64,000 nt of DNA, taken from positions 1 through 64,000 of the forward strand of contig CAWAPE010000014.1 in assembly GCA_963783855.1 (NCBI GenBank), written 5' to 3'. The DNA is from JAKAGZ01 sp963783855. GTDB lineage: Bacteria; Bacteroidota; Ignavibacteria; Ignavibacteriales; Ignavibacteriaceae. Below the pieces are notes generated by a model. It did not search any database, was not told the origin of the DNA, and saw only the letters and a program-made list of their open reading frames with translations. Below, one piece after another: positions 52,007-61,826 of the stretch. Each line of letters begins with the position of its first letter. Positions within the stretch are counted from its first letter, which is position 1. The position numbers and the translations under genes were made by a program.

Positions 52007-52471
52007 ATGACACTTATAAGATGGAACCCAAGCAGGGATTTAATGGATGTTGAACGTGAGTTCGGCAAATTGTTTAACTCATTTAATCGCAGATTCGGTT
52101 TTGATGACAGCGATAGTAACAATGAAGAATTAGAAAACGCAGTATGGTCACCGTTGACCGACATCTCAGAAAATAAGGATCAATATCTTTTAAAGATGGA
52201 TCTTCCGGGCGTAACAAAAAATGATTTGAAGTTAAGCTACGAAGACGGCGAACTGAAAATAAGCGGTGAAAGAAAACAGCAAAAAGATGATAAAGATTCG
52301 AAGTTCCACAGGATAGAAAGAACTTACGGAAAATATTTCAGATCATTTACTTTGCCGAAACAAATTAAGCCTGAAAACATAAAGGCTGAATTTAAAGACG
52401 GGCAGTTAACTGTTACCATTCCAAAAGCGGAAGAAGCGAAACCGAAAGAATTAGAAATAAAAGTTAATTAA
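52007..52471 (+). CDS. Small heat-shock protein, Hsp20/alpha-crystallin family
   Basis: 154 residues. Alpha-crystallin domain from WSPLTDISENKDQYLLKMDLPGVTKNDLKLSYEDGELKISGERK to EFKDGQLTVTIPKAEEAK, with the C-terminal IxI-like LEIKVN. ATP-independent holdase that passes unfolded proteins to ClpB/DnaK systems; the following genes encode such partners. Strong RBS AAGGAGG. Confidence 0.95.
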   Translation: MTLIRWNPSRDLMDVEREFGKLFNSFNRRFGFDDSDSNNEELENAVWSPLTDISENKDQYLLKMDLPGVTKNDLKLSYEDGELKISGERKQQKDDKDSKFHRIERTYGKYFRSFTLPKQIKPENIKAEFKDGQLTVTIPKAEEAKPKELEIKVN

Positions 52472-52497
52472 TTAAAACTGTCCCGGTATTATATTGG

Positions 52498-52535
52498 AAA
52501 GGGTAGCTATAGTTTTAGTTACCCTTTTCTATTTG
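52498..52535 (+). terminator. Terminator after hsp20
   Basis: AAAGGGTA (52498-52505) pairs with TACCCTTT (52520-52527), followed by TCTATTTG. Confidence 0.6.
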
Positions 52536-52559
52536 TTGATTGAAACGGAATGTCATTGT

Positions 52560-52636
52560 GTCATTTCGACCGGAGGGAGAAATCTTTTTCAATAACGGAG
52601 ATTTCTCACCCCGCCAAGACGGGAATCCGAAATGAC
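52560..52636. repeat. Nested inverted repeat of the GTCATTTCG family
   Basis: Outer arms GTCATTTCG (52560-52568) and CGAAATGAC (52628-52636), inner arms GAGAAATCT (52577-52585) and AGATTTCTC (52599-52607). The same GTCATTTCGA start appears near 6703 and 58323. Confidence 0.7.
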
Positions 52637-52664
52637 AGAATAAAAAGAATAACTAAAGACGACT

Positions 52665-53588
52665 ATGGAATTTAAAGATTACTACAAAATACTCGGCGTT
52701 GATAAATCAGCAAGTACTGATGAAATAAAAAAAGCTTACCGCAAGCTCGCTATGAAATACCACCCGGATCGTAATCCTGACAACAAAGCCTACGAAGATA
52801 AATTTAAAGAACTTACCGAAGCGAACGAGGTTTTGAGCAATCCGGAAAAAAGAAAAAAATACGACACTCTCGGTTCCAACTGGAAGCAGTATGAGCATGC
52901 TGGTGGTGGATTTAGCGGAGCTGGCAGAGGCGGTTACCAATATTCCGGTGATATAAATGACCTCTTCGGGAATGTCGGGGGTTTCTCCGATTTCTTCGAG
53001 AGTTTTTTCGGCGGCGGGGGATTCAGATCAGCGGGAGGCGGATCACCATTCGGAGGCGCACGTACACGCGCTCAAAGAGGAAGTGATTATGAATCAACTT
53101 TAAATACTACATTGGAAGAAGCACACCGGGGAGGAGAAAGACAGCTAAAAGTTGACGGCAAAAAAATAAAAGTAAAAATAAATCCCGGCATTCAGGAGGG
53201 AAAAAAATTAAGATTAAAAGGAATGGGCGCACACGGTAAAAACGGCGGCGAGAGGGGAGACCTCTATTTAAAAATTCATATAACCGACCACCCCTGGTTC
53301 GAGAGAAAAGGAGACAACCTCTACTTCAATTTAAATGTTGATCTTTATTCTGCCGTACTCGGTGGAAAAGAAAAAATTGAAACGATAGATGGAAAACGAT
53401 TAATGATAAGCATCGAAAAAGGAACTGACAGCGGAACGACATTAAGACTGAAAGGCATGGGAATGGCAAAAACTGATAATCCGGGATTAAGGGGCGATCT
53501 TTTCGTAAAGGTTGTGATAACTGTTCCGAAGAAATTATCTAAAAAAGAAATTGAACTATTTGAAGAATTAAGAAATTTAAAAAAGTGA
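52665..53588 (+). CDS. DnaJ-class co-chaperone without zinc finger (CbpA-like)
   Basis: 307 residues. J domain KDYYKILGVDKSASTDEIKKAYRKLAMKYHPDRNP with the HPD motif, G/F-rich linker (about 80-140), then the two C-terminal substrate-binding domains. No CxxCxGxG zinc motifs, so class II. Stimulates DnaK ATPase. Part of the protein-quality-control cluster. Confidence 0.93.
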   Translation: MEFKDYYKILGVDKSASTDEIKKAYRKLAMKYHPDRNPDNKAYEDKFKELTEANEVLSNPEKRKKYDTLGSNWKQYEHAGGGFSGAGRGGYQYSGDINDLFGNVGGFSDFFESFFGGGGFRSAGGGSPFGGARTRAQRGSDYESTLNTTLEEAHRGGERQLKVDGKKIKVKINPGIQEGKKLRLKGMGAHGKNGGERGDLYLKIHITDHPWFERKGDNLYFNLNVDLYSAVLGGKEKIETIDGKRLMISIEKGTDSGTTLRLKGMGMAKTDNPGLRGDLFVKVVITVPKKLSKKEIELFEELRNLKK

Positions 53589-53600
53589 CATTATGATGTC

Positions 53601-53660
53601 ACCCTGAACTTGATTCAGGGTCGGTCAAAAGATGCTGATCTCGACAGGTCGGGACAGCAT
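53601..53660. repeat. Intergenic inverted repeats between dnaJ-like gene and htpG
   Basis: ACCCTGAA and TTCAGGGT (53601-53608, 53614-53621) form a perfect hairpin, followed by ATGCTG...CAGCAT arms (53632-53637, 53655-53660). Confidence 0.6.
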
Positions 53661-53706
53661 GACAAAAGGAAATTTTTTATAAAACAAAAAACACGGAGTA
53701 AGTCTA

Positions 53707-55626
53707 ATGAGTTCTGAGCAGACAACAGCAAAAAAAACAAGCAAATTTCAATTCAAAGCGGAAGTGAAACAGCTTCTGGATATTCTTGTACATTCACTTT
53801 ACACAAGCAGGGAAATATTTCTGCGCGAGCTGATATCCAATTCATCCGATGCGCTGGATAAATTAAGATTTCAATCTACAAAAGGAACAGAGGTTGCAGA
53901 CAAAGATCTGCCGTTGGAGATAAAAGTAAATTTTGACGAAAAGAAAAACACAATAACTATTTCCGATACCGGAATAGGAATGACAAAAGATGAACTTGTC
54001 AAGAATATCGGTACAATCGCAAAGTCCGGAAGTGCTGATTTTATAAAGACTTTGCAGGAAAACAAGGCCGACGCGAACAACATCATCGGAAAATTTGGCG
54101 TTGGTTTCTACTCTGTTTTTATGGTTGCCGATAAAGTGGTTATTAAATCGAGATCATACCTGAAAGACGCCTCACCGGTTGAGTGGAGTTCTGACGGGCT
54201 GGGAAGTTATCAGATAAGTGAAATTGATGAAAAACTGAAACGCGGAACAACAATTGAAATTCACTTAAAAGAAGACGCGAAAGAATTTGCCGAGAAATAC
54301 AGATTGGAAACAGCTATAAAAAAACATTCCAATTTTATCCAGTTCCCAATCTACCTCGAAAAAGAAAAAGTGAATACAATTTCTGCAATATGGAGAGAAC
54401 CGAAAAGCAATGTAAAGAAAGAACAATACGACGAGTTTTATAAATTTCTTTCGTACGACAGTAGTGAACCGATGGATATTATTCACAAGTCAGTCGATGC
54501 GCCTATTCAGTTTCACAGCCTGTTATTTATTCCAAAAAAGAATATGGATTTCTTCGGGATGAACAGGGAAGACTACGGTCTCGATCTTTATGTAAGAAGA
54601 GTCTTGATACAACACAAAAACAAAGACCTGTTGCCTGAGTATTTAAACTTCGTAAAAGGAGTTGTCGATTCGGAAGATCTCCCGCTGAATATTTCCCGAG
54701 AGACTCTGCAGGAAAATATTGTCTTCACAAAAATAGCAAACACTGTAACCAGCCAGGTTCTTTCTTATTTAATAGATAAGGCAAAGAAAAAACCGGAAGA
54801 ATATATCGAGTTCTGGAAAGAGCATGGAAGATATTTCAAACTAGGTTATACGGATTATACAAACGCCGAAAAATATCAGCAGCTGCTGAGATTTAATTCT
54901 TCAGCTAATAAAGAGGAAAAAGAATTTACATCGCTCGAAGAATATGTCTCAAGATTCAAAGACGATCAGAAAGAAATTTACTATGCATTCGGAAACAGCA
55001 GGGAGGCTATCGAGCAGGATCCGCATATGGAGATATTCAAGAACAAGGGACTAGAGGTTCTTTATCTCTACGATCCTCTGGATGAATTCGTGGTAAGTTC
55101 CATCAGGAAATTCAAAGATTTCGATTTTAAATCTATTGATTCTGTGGACCTGAGCAAACTCGATAAATTTAAAGACAACGAAGAGAAAAAAGACAAACCC
55201 GAAGAATTGAGCAAAGACGACGCAAAACAATTTGACAACCTGATCAAAAGAGTAAAAGAAATCCTGGGCGACAGAGTTACAGATGTAAAAGAATCAAAGA
55301 GACTGAGCGGAAGTCCCTGCGTACTCGTGAATTCCGATGATACGATGTCATCACAGATGCAGAAAATTATGAGAATGGCAAACAAAGATATGAGTGTACA
55401 GAAAAAAGGATTCGAAATAAACAGGGACCACAAGCTCATCAGGAATCTTTTAAAAGTCTTTAAAGCAAATTCAAAAGATGATTATATAACAAACACGGTT
55501 GAGGAATTGTTCGAAGCGGCGCAATTACTTGCCGGCGATCTTAATGATCCTCATAGGCTGGTCAGCAGAATAAACAAATCGCTTGAGCAGTCGAGTGAAA
55601 TGTACTCTGAGAAGATAAAGAAATAA
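53707..55626 (+). CDS. htpG: Hsp90-family chaperone HtpG
   Basis: 639 residues. N-terminal ATPase with FLRELISNSSDALDKLRF, ISDTGIGMTKDEL and GKFGVGFYSVFMVAD; middle domain with SRETLQENI; C-terminal dimerisation part. ATP-dependent chaperone acting on partly folded clients. Confidence 0.97.
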   Translation: MSSEQTTAKKTSKFQFKAEVKQLLDILVHSLYTSREIFLRELISNSSDALDKLRFQSTKGTEVADKDLPLEIKVNFDEKKNTITISDTGIGMTKDELVKNIGTIAKSGSADFIKTLQENKADANNIIGKFGVGFYSVFMVADKVVIKSRSYLKDASPVEWSSDGLGSYQISEIDEKLKRGTTIEIHLKEDAKEFAEKYRLETAIKKHSNFIQFPIYLEKEKVNTISAIWREPKSNVKKEQYDEFYKFLSYDSSEPMDIIHKSVDAPIQFHSLLFIPKKNMDFFGMNREDYGLDLYVRRVLIQHKNKDLLPEYLNFVKGVVDSEDLPLNISRETLQENIVFTKIANTVTSQVLSYLIDKAKKKPEEYIEFWKEHGRYFKLGYTDYTNAEKYQQLLRFNSSANKEEKEFTSLEEYVSRFKDDQKEIYYAFGNSREAIEQDPHMEIFKNKGLEVLYLYDPLDEFVVSSIRKFKDFDFKSIDSVDLSKLDKFKDNEEKKDKPEELSKDDAKQFDNLIKRVKEILGDRVTDVKESKRLSGSPCVLVNSDDTMSSQMQKIMRMANKDMSVQKKGFEINRDHKLIRNLLKVFKANSKDDYITNTVEELFEAAQLLAGDLNDPHRLVSRINKSLEQSSEMYSEKIKK

Positions 55627-55641
55627 CGACCTCCCCTCAGC

Positions 55642-55662
55642 CCCCCTCCTGTCAGGAGGGGG
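55642..55662. repeat. GC-rich odd palindrome between htpG and clpB
   Basis: CCCCCTCCTG, one base, CAGGAGGGGG: a 21-bp hairpin in an otherwise AT-rich genome; dispersed repeat type, possibly a terminator or attenuator. Confidence 0.6.
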
Positions 55663-55695
55663 TGCCGGAGGCGGGGCGGTGAAGGAAAAAACAAC

Positions 55696-58314
55696 ATGCA
55701 ATTCAATCCAAATAAATTAACCGTTAAGGCCCAGGAAACTCTGCAGAACGCGATAGAGATAGCGCAGAATTACAACAACCAGGTGCTGGAACCGGAACAC
55801 ATTCTCGCTGCGCTGATACAGGAAAAAGGCAACATTGCCGATACGATAATGCAGAAAACCGGCGGGAATGTTAACGCCGTAAAACTGAAGGTGAATGAGA
55901 TACTCGAAAACCTTCCAAAAGTAAGCGGCACCGGGCTGGGCAACCAGGCGATGTCACAGAATACCGGCAAGCTTTTCGACACGGCGGCGAACGAGGCTAA
56001 GAATTTAAAAGATGAATTCGTTTCATCAGAGCATATTTTAATAGCGCTTTCTGAAAACCAGGGAAAAGCCGGACAACTTCTGCGCGACAACGGCATATCA
56101 AAAACCGAAATACTGGCAGCACTAAAAGACGTACGCGGCGGGCAAAGAGTTACGAACCAGAATCCGGAGGACACATACCAATCACTAGACAAGTATGGAA
56201 AAGATTTAAATAAACTCGCGCGCACGGGAAAACTCGATCCGGTTATCGGTCGTGATGAGGAAATACGCAGAGTGCTGCAGGTGCTTTCGAGAAGGACGAA
56301 AAACAATCCCGTTTTAATCGGTGAGCCGGGCGTAGGTAAAACCGCTATAGCCGAGGGAATCGCCCACAGAATTATCTCCGGCGATGTTCCCGAAAATTTA
56401 AAGACCAAAAGAATCATCGCTCTCGACATAAGCGCTATTCTTGCCGGTGCGCAATTCCGCGGACAGTTTGAAGAAAGATTAAAAGCTGTGCTGAAGGAAG
56501 TACAGGACGCGCGCGGTGAAATAATTTTATTTATAGATGAGCTTCACACTCTCGTCGGAGCGGGCGCTACATCCGGATCGATGGATGCCGCAAATATTTT
56601 AAAGCCCGCTCTGGCAAGAGGCGAGCTTCACGCGATAGGCGCCACAACTTTATCAGAGTATAAAAAATATATCGAGAAAGACGCCGCGCTCGAAAGAAGA
56701 TTTCAGCCGGTGATGGTAAACGAGCCTTCGGAAGAGGATACGATTTCTATTCTCCGCGGACTCCGTGAAAGATACGAAGTGCATCACGGCGTGCGAATTA
56801 CTGACGCAGCCATCATAGCGGCCGCACAGCTTTCTCACAGGTATATCACCGACAGGTTTCTGCCGGACAAGGCGATAGATTTAATAGATGAATCCGCGTC
56901 CAAATTAAGAATTGAAATTGACTCGATGCCGGAAGAACTCGACGCGCTGGAAAGAAAGATTAAACAGCTCGAAATTGAAAGAGAAGCGCTGAAGCGTGAG
57001 AAAGACGACGCTTCCGCAAAAAGATTAGGAGAACTTAAAAAAGAACTCGGCGATCTCGAAGCTGACAGGGACAAGTACAGGATTCACTGGAACCTGGAAA
57101 AAGAAAAGATACAGAAGATCCGTTCGATGAAAAGCGAGATGGACAACACTAAAACAATGGCCGATAAATTCGAGCGCGAAGGAAATCTCGGCAAGGTTGC
57201 CGAACTCCGTTACGGTAAAATTGCCGGACTAGAAAAAGCGTTGAAAAATGAAAGCGAAGATCTTGTAAAAATTCAGAAAGATAAAAAGATGCTGAAAGAG
57301 GAAGTCGATGCTGAGGATATTGCCGAAGTGGTTGCAAAATGGACCGGCATCCCCGTAAGTAAAATGCTCGAAAGCGAGAGAAGCAAACTTCTGAAACTGG
57401 AAGACGAACTTCACGCGAGGGTAGTTGGACAGGATGATGCCGTTGCCGCGGTCGCGAACGCGATCCGCAGGTCACGGACGGGACTGCAGGATATAAACAG
57501 GCCGATAGGTTCGTTTATTTTTCTCGGTACAACAGGCGTGGGTAAAACAGAGCTTGCGCGTGCGCTGGCGGAATATCTTTTTGACGACGAGCACGCTATG
57601 GTAAGAATCGATATGTCGGAGTACATGGAAAAATTCTCAGTGTCGCGTTTAATAGGCGCTCCGCCGGGATACGTCGGTTACGAGGAAGGCGGGCAGCTTA
57701 CAGAGGCCGTCCGCAGGCGTCCGTATTCCGTATTGCTGCTGGATGAAATTGAAAAAGCGCACCCGGATGTTTTCAATATTCTTCTGCAGGTTCTCGATGA
57801 CGGAAGGCTGACCGACAACCAGGGACGCACCGTGAACTTCAAGAACACGATAATTATAATGACGTCGAATCTCGGTTCGCATTTGATACAGGAAAAAACC
57901 GGGGGCGTAAGCGACGAAGAGATGGAAAACGTGATGGGTGACCTGAGGCACTCGCTTACGGATCTTCTCCGCAAAACTATACGTCCCGAATTCTTAAACA
58001 GGATTGACGAGGTTGTGCTCTTCAAACCGCTGACGAGAAAAGAGATAAGAAAAATTGTTGATATACAATTAAGATATGTGCAGAAAATGCTGGCGCAGAA
58101 AGAAATAACTCTCGATGTGGACGACGAAGCAAAAGACTGGCTGGCGAAACTCGGTTACGATGTAACATACGGCGCGAGGCCGCTGAAGAGAACGATACAA
58201 AAATACCTGACCAACCCGCTCTCGCAGGAACTGCTGATGGGCAACTTTGGTGATGGGGATACAATTCACGTTTCTCAAAGCGCTGATGCCGGGCTGGTGT
58301 TTAAGAAGAAGTAA
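55696..58314 (+). CDS. clpB: ATP-dependent disaggregase ClpB
   Basis: 872 residues. N domain (two Clp repeats), AAA1 with Walker A GEPGVGKTAIAEG and FIDELHTLVGAGATSGSMDAANILKPALARGELHAIGATTLSEYKKYIEKD, middle coiled-coil domain (about residues 400-530), AAA2 with GTTGVGKTELARALAEYLFDDEHAMVRIDMSEYMEKFSVSRLIGAPPGYVGYEEGGQLTEAVRRRPYSV. Disaggregates proteins with DnaK/DnaJ and small heat-shock proteins encoded upstream. Confidence 0.97.
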   Translation: MQFNPNKLTVKAQETLQNAIEIAQNYNNQVLEPEHILAALIQEKGNIADTIMQKTGGNVNAVKLKVNEILENLPKVSGTGLGNQAMSQNTGKLFDTAANEAKNLKDEFVSSEHILIALSENQGKAGQLLRDNGISKTEILAALKDVRGGQRVTNQNPEDTYQSLDKYGKDLNKLARTGKLDPVIGRDEEIRRVLQVLSRRTKNNPVLIGEPGVGKTAIAEGIAHRIISGDVPENLKTKRIIALDISAILAGAQFRGQFEERLKAVLKEVQDARGEIILFIDELHTLVGAGATSGSMDAANILKPALARGELHAIGATTLSEYKKYIEKDAALERRFQPVMVNEPSEEDTISILRGLRERYEVHHGVRITDAAIIAAAQLSHRYITDRFLPDKAIDLIDESASKLRIEIDSMPEELDALERKIKQLEIEREALKREKDDASAKRLGELKKELGDLEADRDKYRIHWNLEKEKIQKIRSMKSEMDNTKTMADKFEREGNLGKVAELRYGKIAGLEKALKNESEDLVKIQKDKKMLKEEVDAEDIAEVVAKWTGIPVSKMLESERSKLLKLEDELHARVVGQDDAVAAVANAIRRSRTGLQDINRPIGSFIFLGTTGVGKTELARALAEYLFDDEHAMVRIDMSEYMEKFSVSRLIGAPPGYVGYEEGGQLTEAVRRRPYSVLLLDEIEKAHPDVFNILLQVLDDGRLTDNQGRTVNFKNTIIIMTSNLGSHLIQEKTGGVSDEEMENVMGDLRHSLTDLLRKTIRPEFLNRIDEVVLFKPLTRKEIRKIVDIQLRYVQKMLAQKEITLDVDDEAKDWLAKLGYDVTYGARPLKRTIQKYLTNPLSQELLMGNFGDGDTIHVSQSADAGLVFKKK

Positions 58315-58757
58315 TAAAGCGTTGTCATTTCGAGCCTGCCTTCCATAGGAAGGTGGAGTGAAAAATCTTTTTATCCGGGTTTTTAAGCGCGGCGTTTATC
58401 GTCGCATCTCCAACTTCTTTTAAGGCAGCAATATAATTATGAAACGTTGTACCCCTAAAGGGGTACTCTTCTTATCTTTGTTATTCTTTCTACAGACATA
58501 AAACCCCTCCGGGGTTTTGGAAAACAACTCCGTTAAGAGTTGAATGTTTGTAGCAAGACAAATACCCCAAAACACAAAGAACCCCGACGGGGTTCAATAA
58601 AAATTCAGATAGATTCCTCCCCTGACAAGTCGGAGTTTCCCAAAGGGATGTCTTCGGCATAAATGACAGATCACAACCGGTTTATTTAACCCGCCTCAAT
58701 ATTTTTATCTGAAAACAGAAAAATATTTTTTATATATTAAGAAAAAAAATACTGCGT
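58315..58757. repeat. Repeat-rich 440-bp intergenic region
   Basis: No gene. Contains a GTCATTTCGAG repeat (near 58323) and a series of hairpins with C4/G4 arms: TACCCCT/AGGGGTA (58450-58465), AAAACCCC/GGGGTTTT (58500-58518), and GAACCCC/GGGGTTC (58579-58595). Resembles dispersed palindromic repeat clusters. Confidence 0.65.
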
Positions 58758-60428
58758 ATGTCAAACCAATTATTAAATAAAGGCCGCAAGGCATTATCGC
58801 AGGGGGATTGGGAAAAGGCGAGGGGATTTTTACAAATCGCTTTGAAAGATGAAGAATCTGCAGAAGTTTATGAAGAGCTTGCCTGGGCCTGCTGGTGGCT
58901 TAATGATGCAAAAGGCGTTTTCGAAAACCGCACAAAAGCCTATAATTATTTTACAGAAAAAAACGATAAGGTTGGAGCGGGCCGGACTTGCTGCTGGATC
59001 GCTCTCGACTATATTGAATTTAAAGCTGAATTTGCCGTTGCAAGCGGATGGTTTAAAAGAGCCGAAAACCTGCTAGATGGATCACCTCCTTCATACGAAC
59101 TGTGTATATTCAAAATTCTGAAAGCAAGATGGGCCTTCCAGGTCGATAAAAAACCTGAACTTGCATTTAAATTACTTGATGAAAGTCTACAGATCAGTAA
59201 ATCCATTAAAAATCCCAACGGCGAAATGCTTGCCGAAGCAATGAAGGGATTTATTCTTGTCGTTGAGGGAAAAGCCTCAGAGGGAATGCCTTTGCTGGAC
59301 GACGCAACTCTTCTGGCGGTAACCACAACTGATGGTGATATAAAAATTACAACTATAACCTGTTGTTATCTTATAGATGCCTGCGAGCGGGTGAGAGATT
59401 ATGAGCGCGCAGCTCAATGGTGCAAAAATGTAAAAGAGTTATGCACAAAATGGCGTTACAAGGCAATGTTTGCAAACTGCAGAATGAAGCACGCAGGAAT
59501 TATGATCTGGAAAGGGGAATGGAATGAAGTTGAAGAAGAACTTTTATCAGCTGCAGATGATCTACATAAATTCAGACCTGTTCAGGTAAGTGCATGTATC
59601 GTTAGGCTTGCAGATTTAAAACGCAGACAGGGCAAATGGAATGAAGCGGAAGAGCTGTTGAACAAAGTTGAATCACACCCGCTCAAACAATTATTCTCTG
59701 CATTTCTTCTATTTTGATAAGGAAGAATACGATAAAGCACTCGATCTGGCTGAAAGATATCTCCGGAGATTCAACCAAAACGAAAAAGCAGAACGGACTG
59801 TTGTAATTGAATTGCTTGTTAAGATAAATGTTAAGCTTGGAAATCTCGAAAGAGCTGAGAAATTGTTAAATGAATTAAAAAATATCGCGATTTAATTAAT
59901 ACATTGCCGCTAAGATCTGCAAAATTAAATGCTATGGGGAATTTGGAATTTGCCCGCGAAAACTACGAAGCAGCAAAACAAAATCTCGAAGACGCTGTTG
60001 ATATCTATGATAAAATAAAATCTCCGTATGAGTCTGCAGGAGCCAGGAGTTTTCTTGCGGGTGTGCTGGTAAAGCTGAATAAATTTGCCCAGGCAGAAGG
60101 GGAACTGAATTCTGCTATCGCAAAATTTAAAGAGCTTGGCGCGGAGAAAGATTTCGAAAAAGCAAAATCAATTCTGAAAAATCTTTATAAAGAAAACGCT
60201 GAAGATTCTGAAAGAAACAAGTATGAATTTACCGGCAGAGAACTTGAAGTATTACGCTTAATTGCCGATGGAAAAAACAATGAAGAAATCGCAGAAAGAC
60301 TTTTTCTCAGTGTCCGCACTGTGGAAAAACATCTCACAAATATTTACAGCAAAGTAGGCGTTTCCGGGAAATCTGCAAGGGCTTATGTTGCTTCGTATGC
60401 AATAAAACACAAACTGATTTTTACATAA
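58758..60428 (+). pseudogene. TPR-repeat LuxR-type transcriptional regulator, double-frameshifted
   Basis: Three ORF pieces (58758-59717, 59668-59895, 59904-60428) are one protein of about 555 residues. N-terminal two-thirds are TPR-like helix pairs; the C terminus is a LuxR helix-turn-helix, FTGRELEVLRLIADGKNNEEIAERLFLSVRTVEKHLTNIYSKV. One indel near 59680-59690 shifts the frame, a second in the A6 run at 59876-59881 restores it. Both lie in short repeats, so sequencing error is as likely as decay. Target genes unknown. Confidence 0.75.
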
Positions 60429-60551
60429 TTACCTCTAAACTACGTGTTAAACTGCGGTAAATTACGTAGTACCCCTGATTTATAAGGCAATTTTAATCTC
60501 TACTTTTAATCCGGTAATCAAAGCTCCTGCAGGTTAAAATAGAGGTGAAAA

Positions 60552-61640
60552 ATGAATAACAAACAAAATCCTGAATCTTTTAAAGTAATTGTTATTGGAG
60601 CCGGACAGGCAGGTTTGTCTGCCGGGTATTTTTTAGCTAAAAAAAATATACCCTTTTTAATTCTTGATGCGAATAAGCGGGTCGGAGATTCCTGGCGGAA
60701 CAGGTGGAACTCTCTCAGGCTTTTCACTCCGGCAAAGTTTAACAGTCTTGCCGGAATGCCATTTCCTTCGGATCCGAATTATTTTCCAACCAAAGACGAA
60801 ATGGGAGATTATCTTGAAAGCTATGCTAAACATTTTAATTTTCCCGTAAAAAATAACGTTAAAGTTGACGGACTTTCCCGGGAAGGAAATAAGTATTGCA
60901 TAACTGCCGGTAAAAAACAATTTGAAGCAGAACACGTGATAATAGCAATGTCGAACTACCAGGTTCCGAAAGTTCCGGCGTTTACAAATGATTTAAATCC
61001 TGATATTGTGCAGATTCATTCCTTTGATTACCATGATCAGTCACAGTTGCAGGAAGGTCCGGTATTGGTTGTCGGAGCGGGAAATTCCGGCTCCGAATTA
61101 GCTCTTGAGTCTGCAAGAAATAATCACGATGTCTGGCTTTCAGGCAGAGACAACGGGCATATTCCGTTTAATATCGAAGGAACATTAGGTAAATTAATAT
61201 TGATAAGACTGGTTATCAGGTTTTTATTTCACAGGGTTCTTACAACGGGCACACCAATTGGAAAAAAAGTCAGGCCAAAAATTATTTCACAGGGAGGACC
61301 CCTGATCAGAAACAAACCTAAAGATTTTGTTAGGGCAGGAATAAAAAGAATTCCCAAAATTACCGGTGTAAAAAACGGCTTGCCGGTGGATGAAAATCAG
61401 CAGGTGATAGAAGCAAAGAATATTATCTGGTGTACAGGATTTTATCCTTCTTTTTCCTGGATAGATATCCCAATATTTAAGGACAAAGAACCGATGCAGA
61501 ACCGCGGCGTGGTAAAAAATGAACCCGGATTGTATTTTGTTGGAATGCATTTCCAGTATTCTCTTTCTTCAGCTATGGTCCATGGCGCTGAAAGAGATGC
61601 CGCGTTTGTGGTAAAGATAATTGCCGAACGATTAAACTGA
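60552..61640 (+). CDS. Flavin-containing monooxygenase-like NAD(P)/FAD oxidoreductase
   Basis: 362 residues. FAD motif IGAGQAGLSAGYFLAKK, then GDSWRNRWNSLRLFTPAKFNSLAGMPFPSDP (FMO/CzcO style), and NAD(P) motif VVGAGNSGSELALESARN. C-terminal IIWCTGFYPSFSWI is the family signature. May oxidise amines, sulfur compounds or ketones; substrate unknown. Confidence 0.9.
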   Translation: MNNKQNPESFKVIVIGAGQAGLSAGYFLAKKNIPFLILDANKRVGDSWRNRWNSLRLFTPAKFNSLAGMPFPSDPNYFPTKDEMGDYLESYAKHFNFPVKNNVKVDGLSREGNKYCITAGKKQFEAEHVIIAMSNYQVPKVPAFTNDLNPDIVQIHSFDYHDQSQLQEGPVLVVGAGNSGSELALESARNNHDVWLSGRDNGHIPFNIEGTLGKLILIRLVIRFLFHRVLTTGTPIGKKVRPKIISQGGPLIRNKPKDFVRAGIKRIPKITGVKNGLPVDENQQVIEAKNIIWCTGFYPSFSWIDIPIFKDKEPMQNRGVVKNEPGLYFVGMHFQYSLSSAMVHGAERDAAFVVKIIAERLN

Positions 61641-61826
61641 AATACTTAAGCCGGGTAGAAAAATTTCTATGGAAATATTGAAATGTTATTTCATATTTCC
61701 TCCATTCCCGAAAAAATCAGGGCGGGGAATATAGAGGATTTTTATTTATTCAATCCCACAGCTTAAGCCGTGGGAGAAAGTAATAGATAAATCTTCGGGG
61801 TTGCTTATAAACCCCAAGGCTGCTCT
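61641..61826. other. Intergenic hairpin-rich stretch
   Basis: Contains TCCCACAGCTTAAGCCGTGGGA (61754 region), an imperfect palindrome. No gene supported. Confidence 0.45.

Noticed and set aside
55770..56429. Long minus-strand ORF (219 codons) inside clpB
   Set aside because: Serine-rich composition typical of antisense shadows in this genome; clpB is unambiguous.
58440..58600. Repeated C4/G4 hairpins as a possible CRISPR array
   Set aside because: Repeats are short, differ from each other, and spacing is irregular; no cas genes are near.
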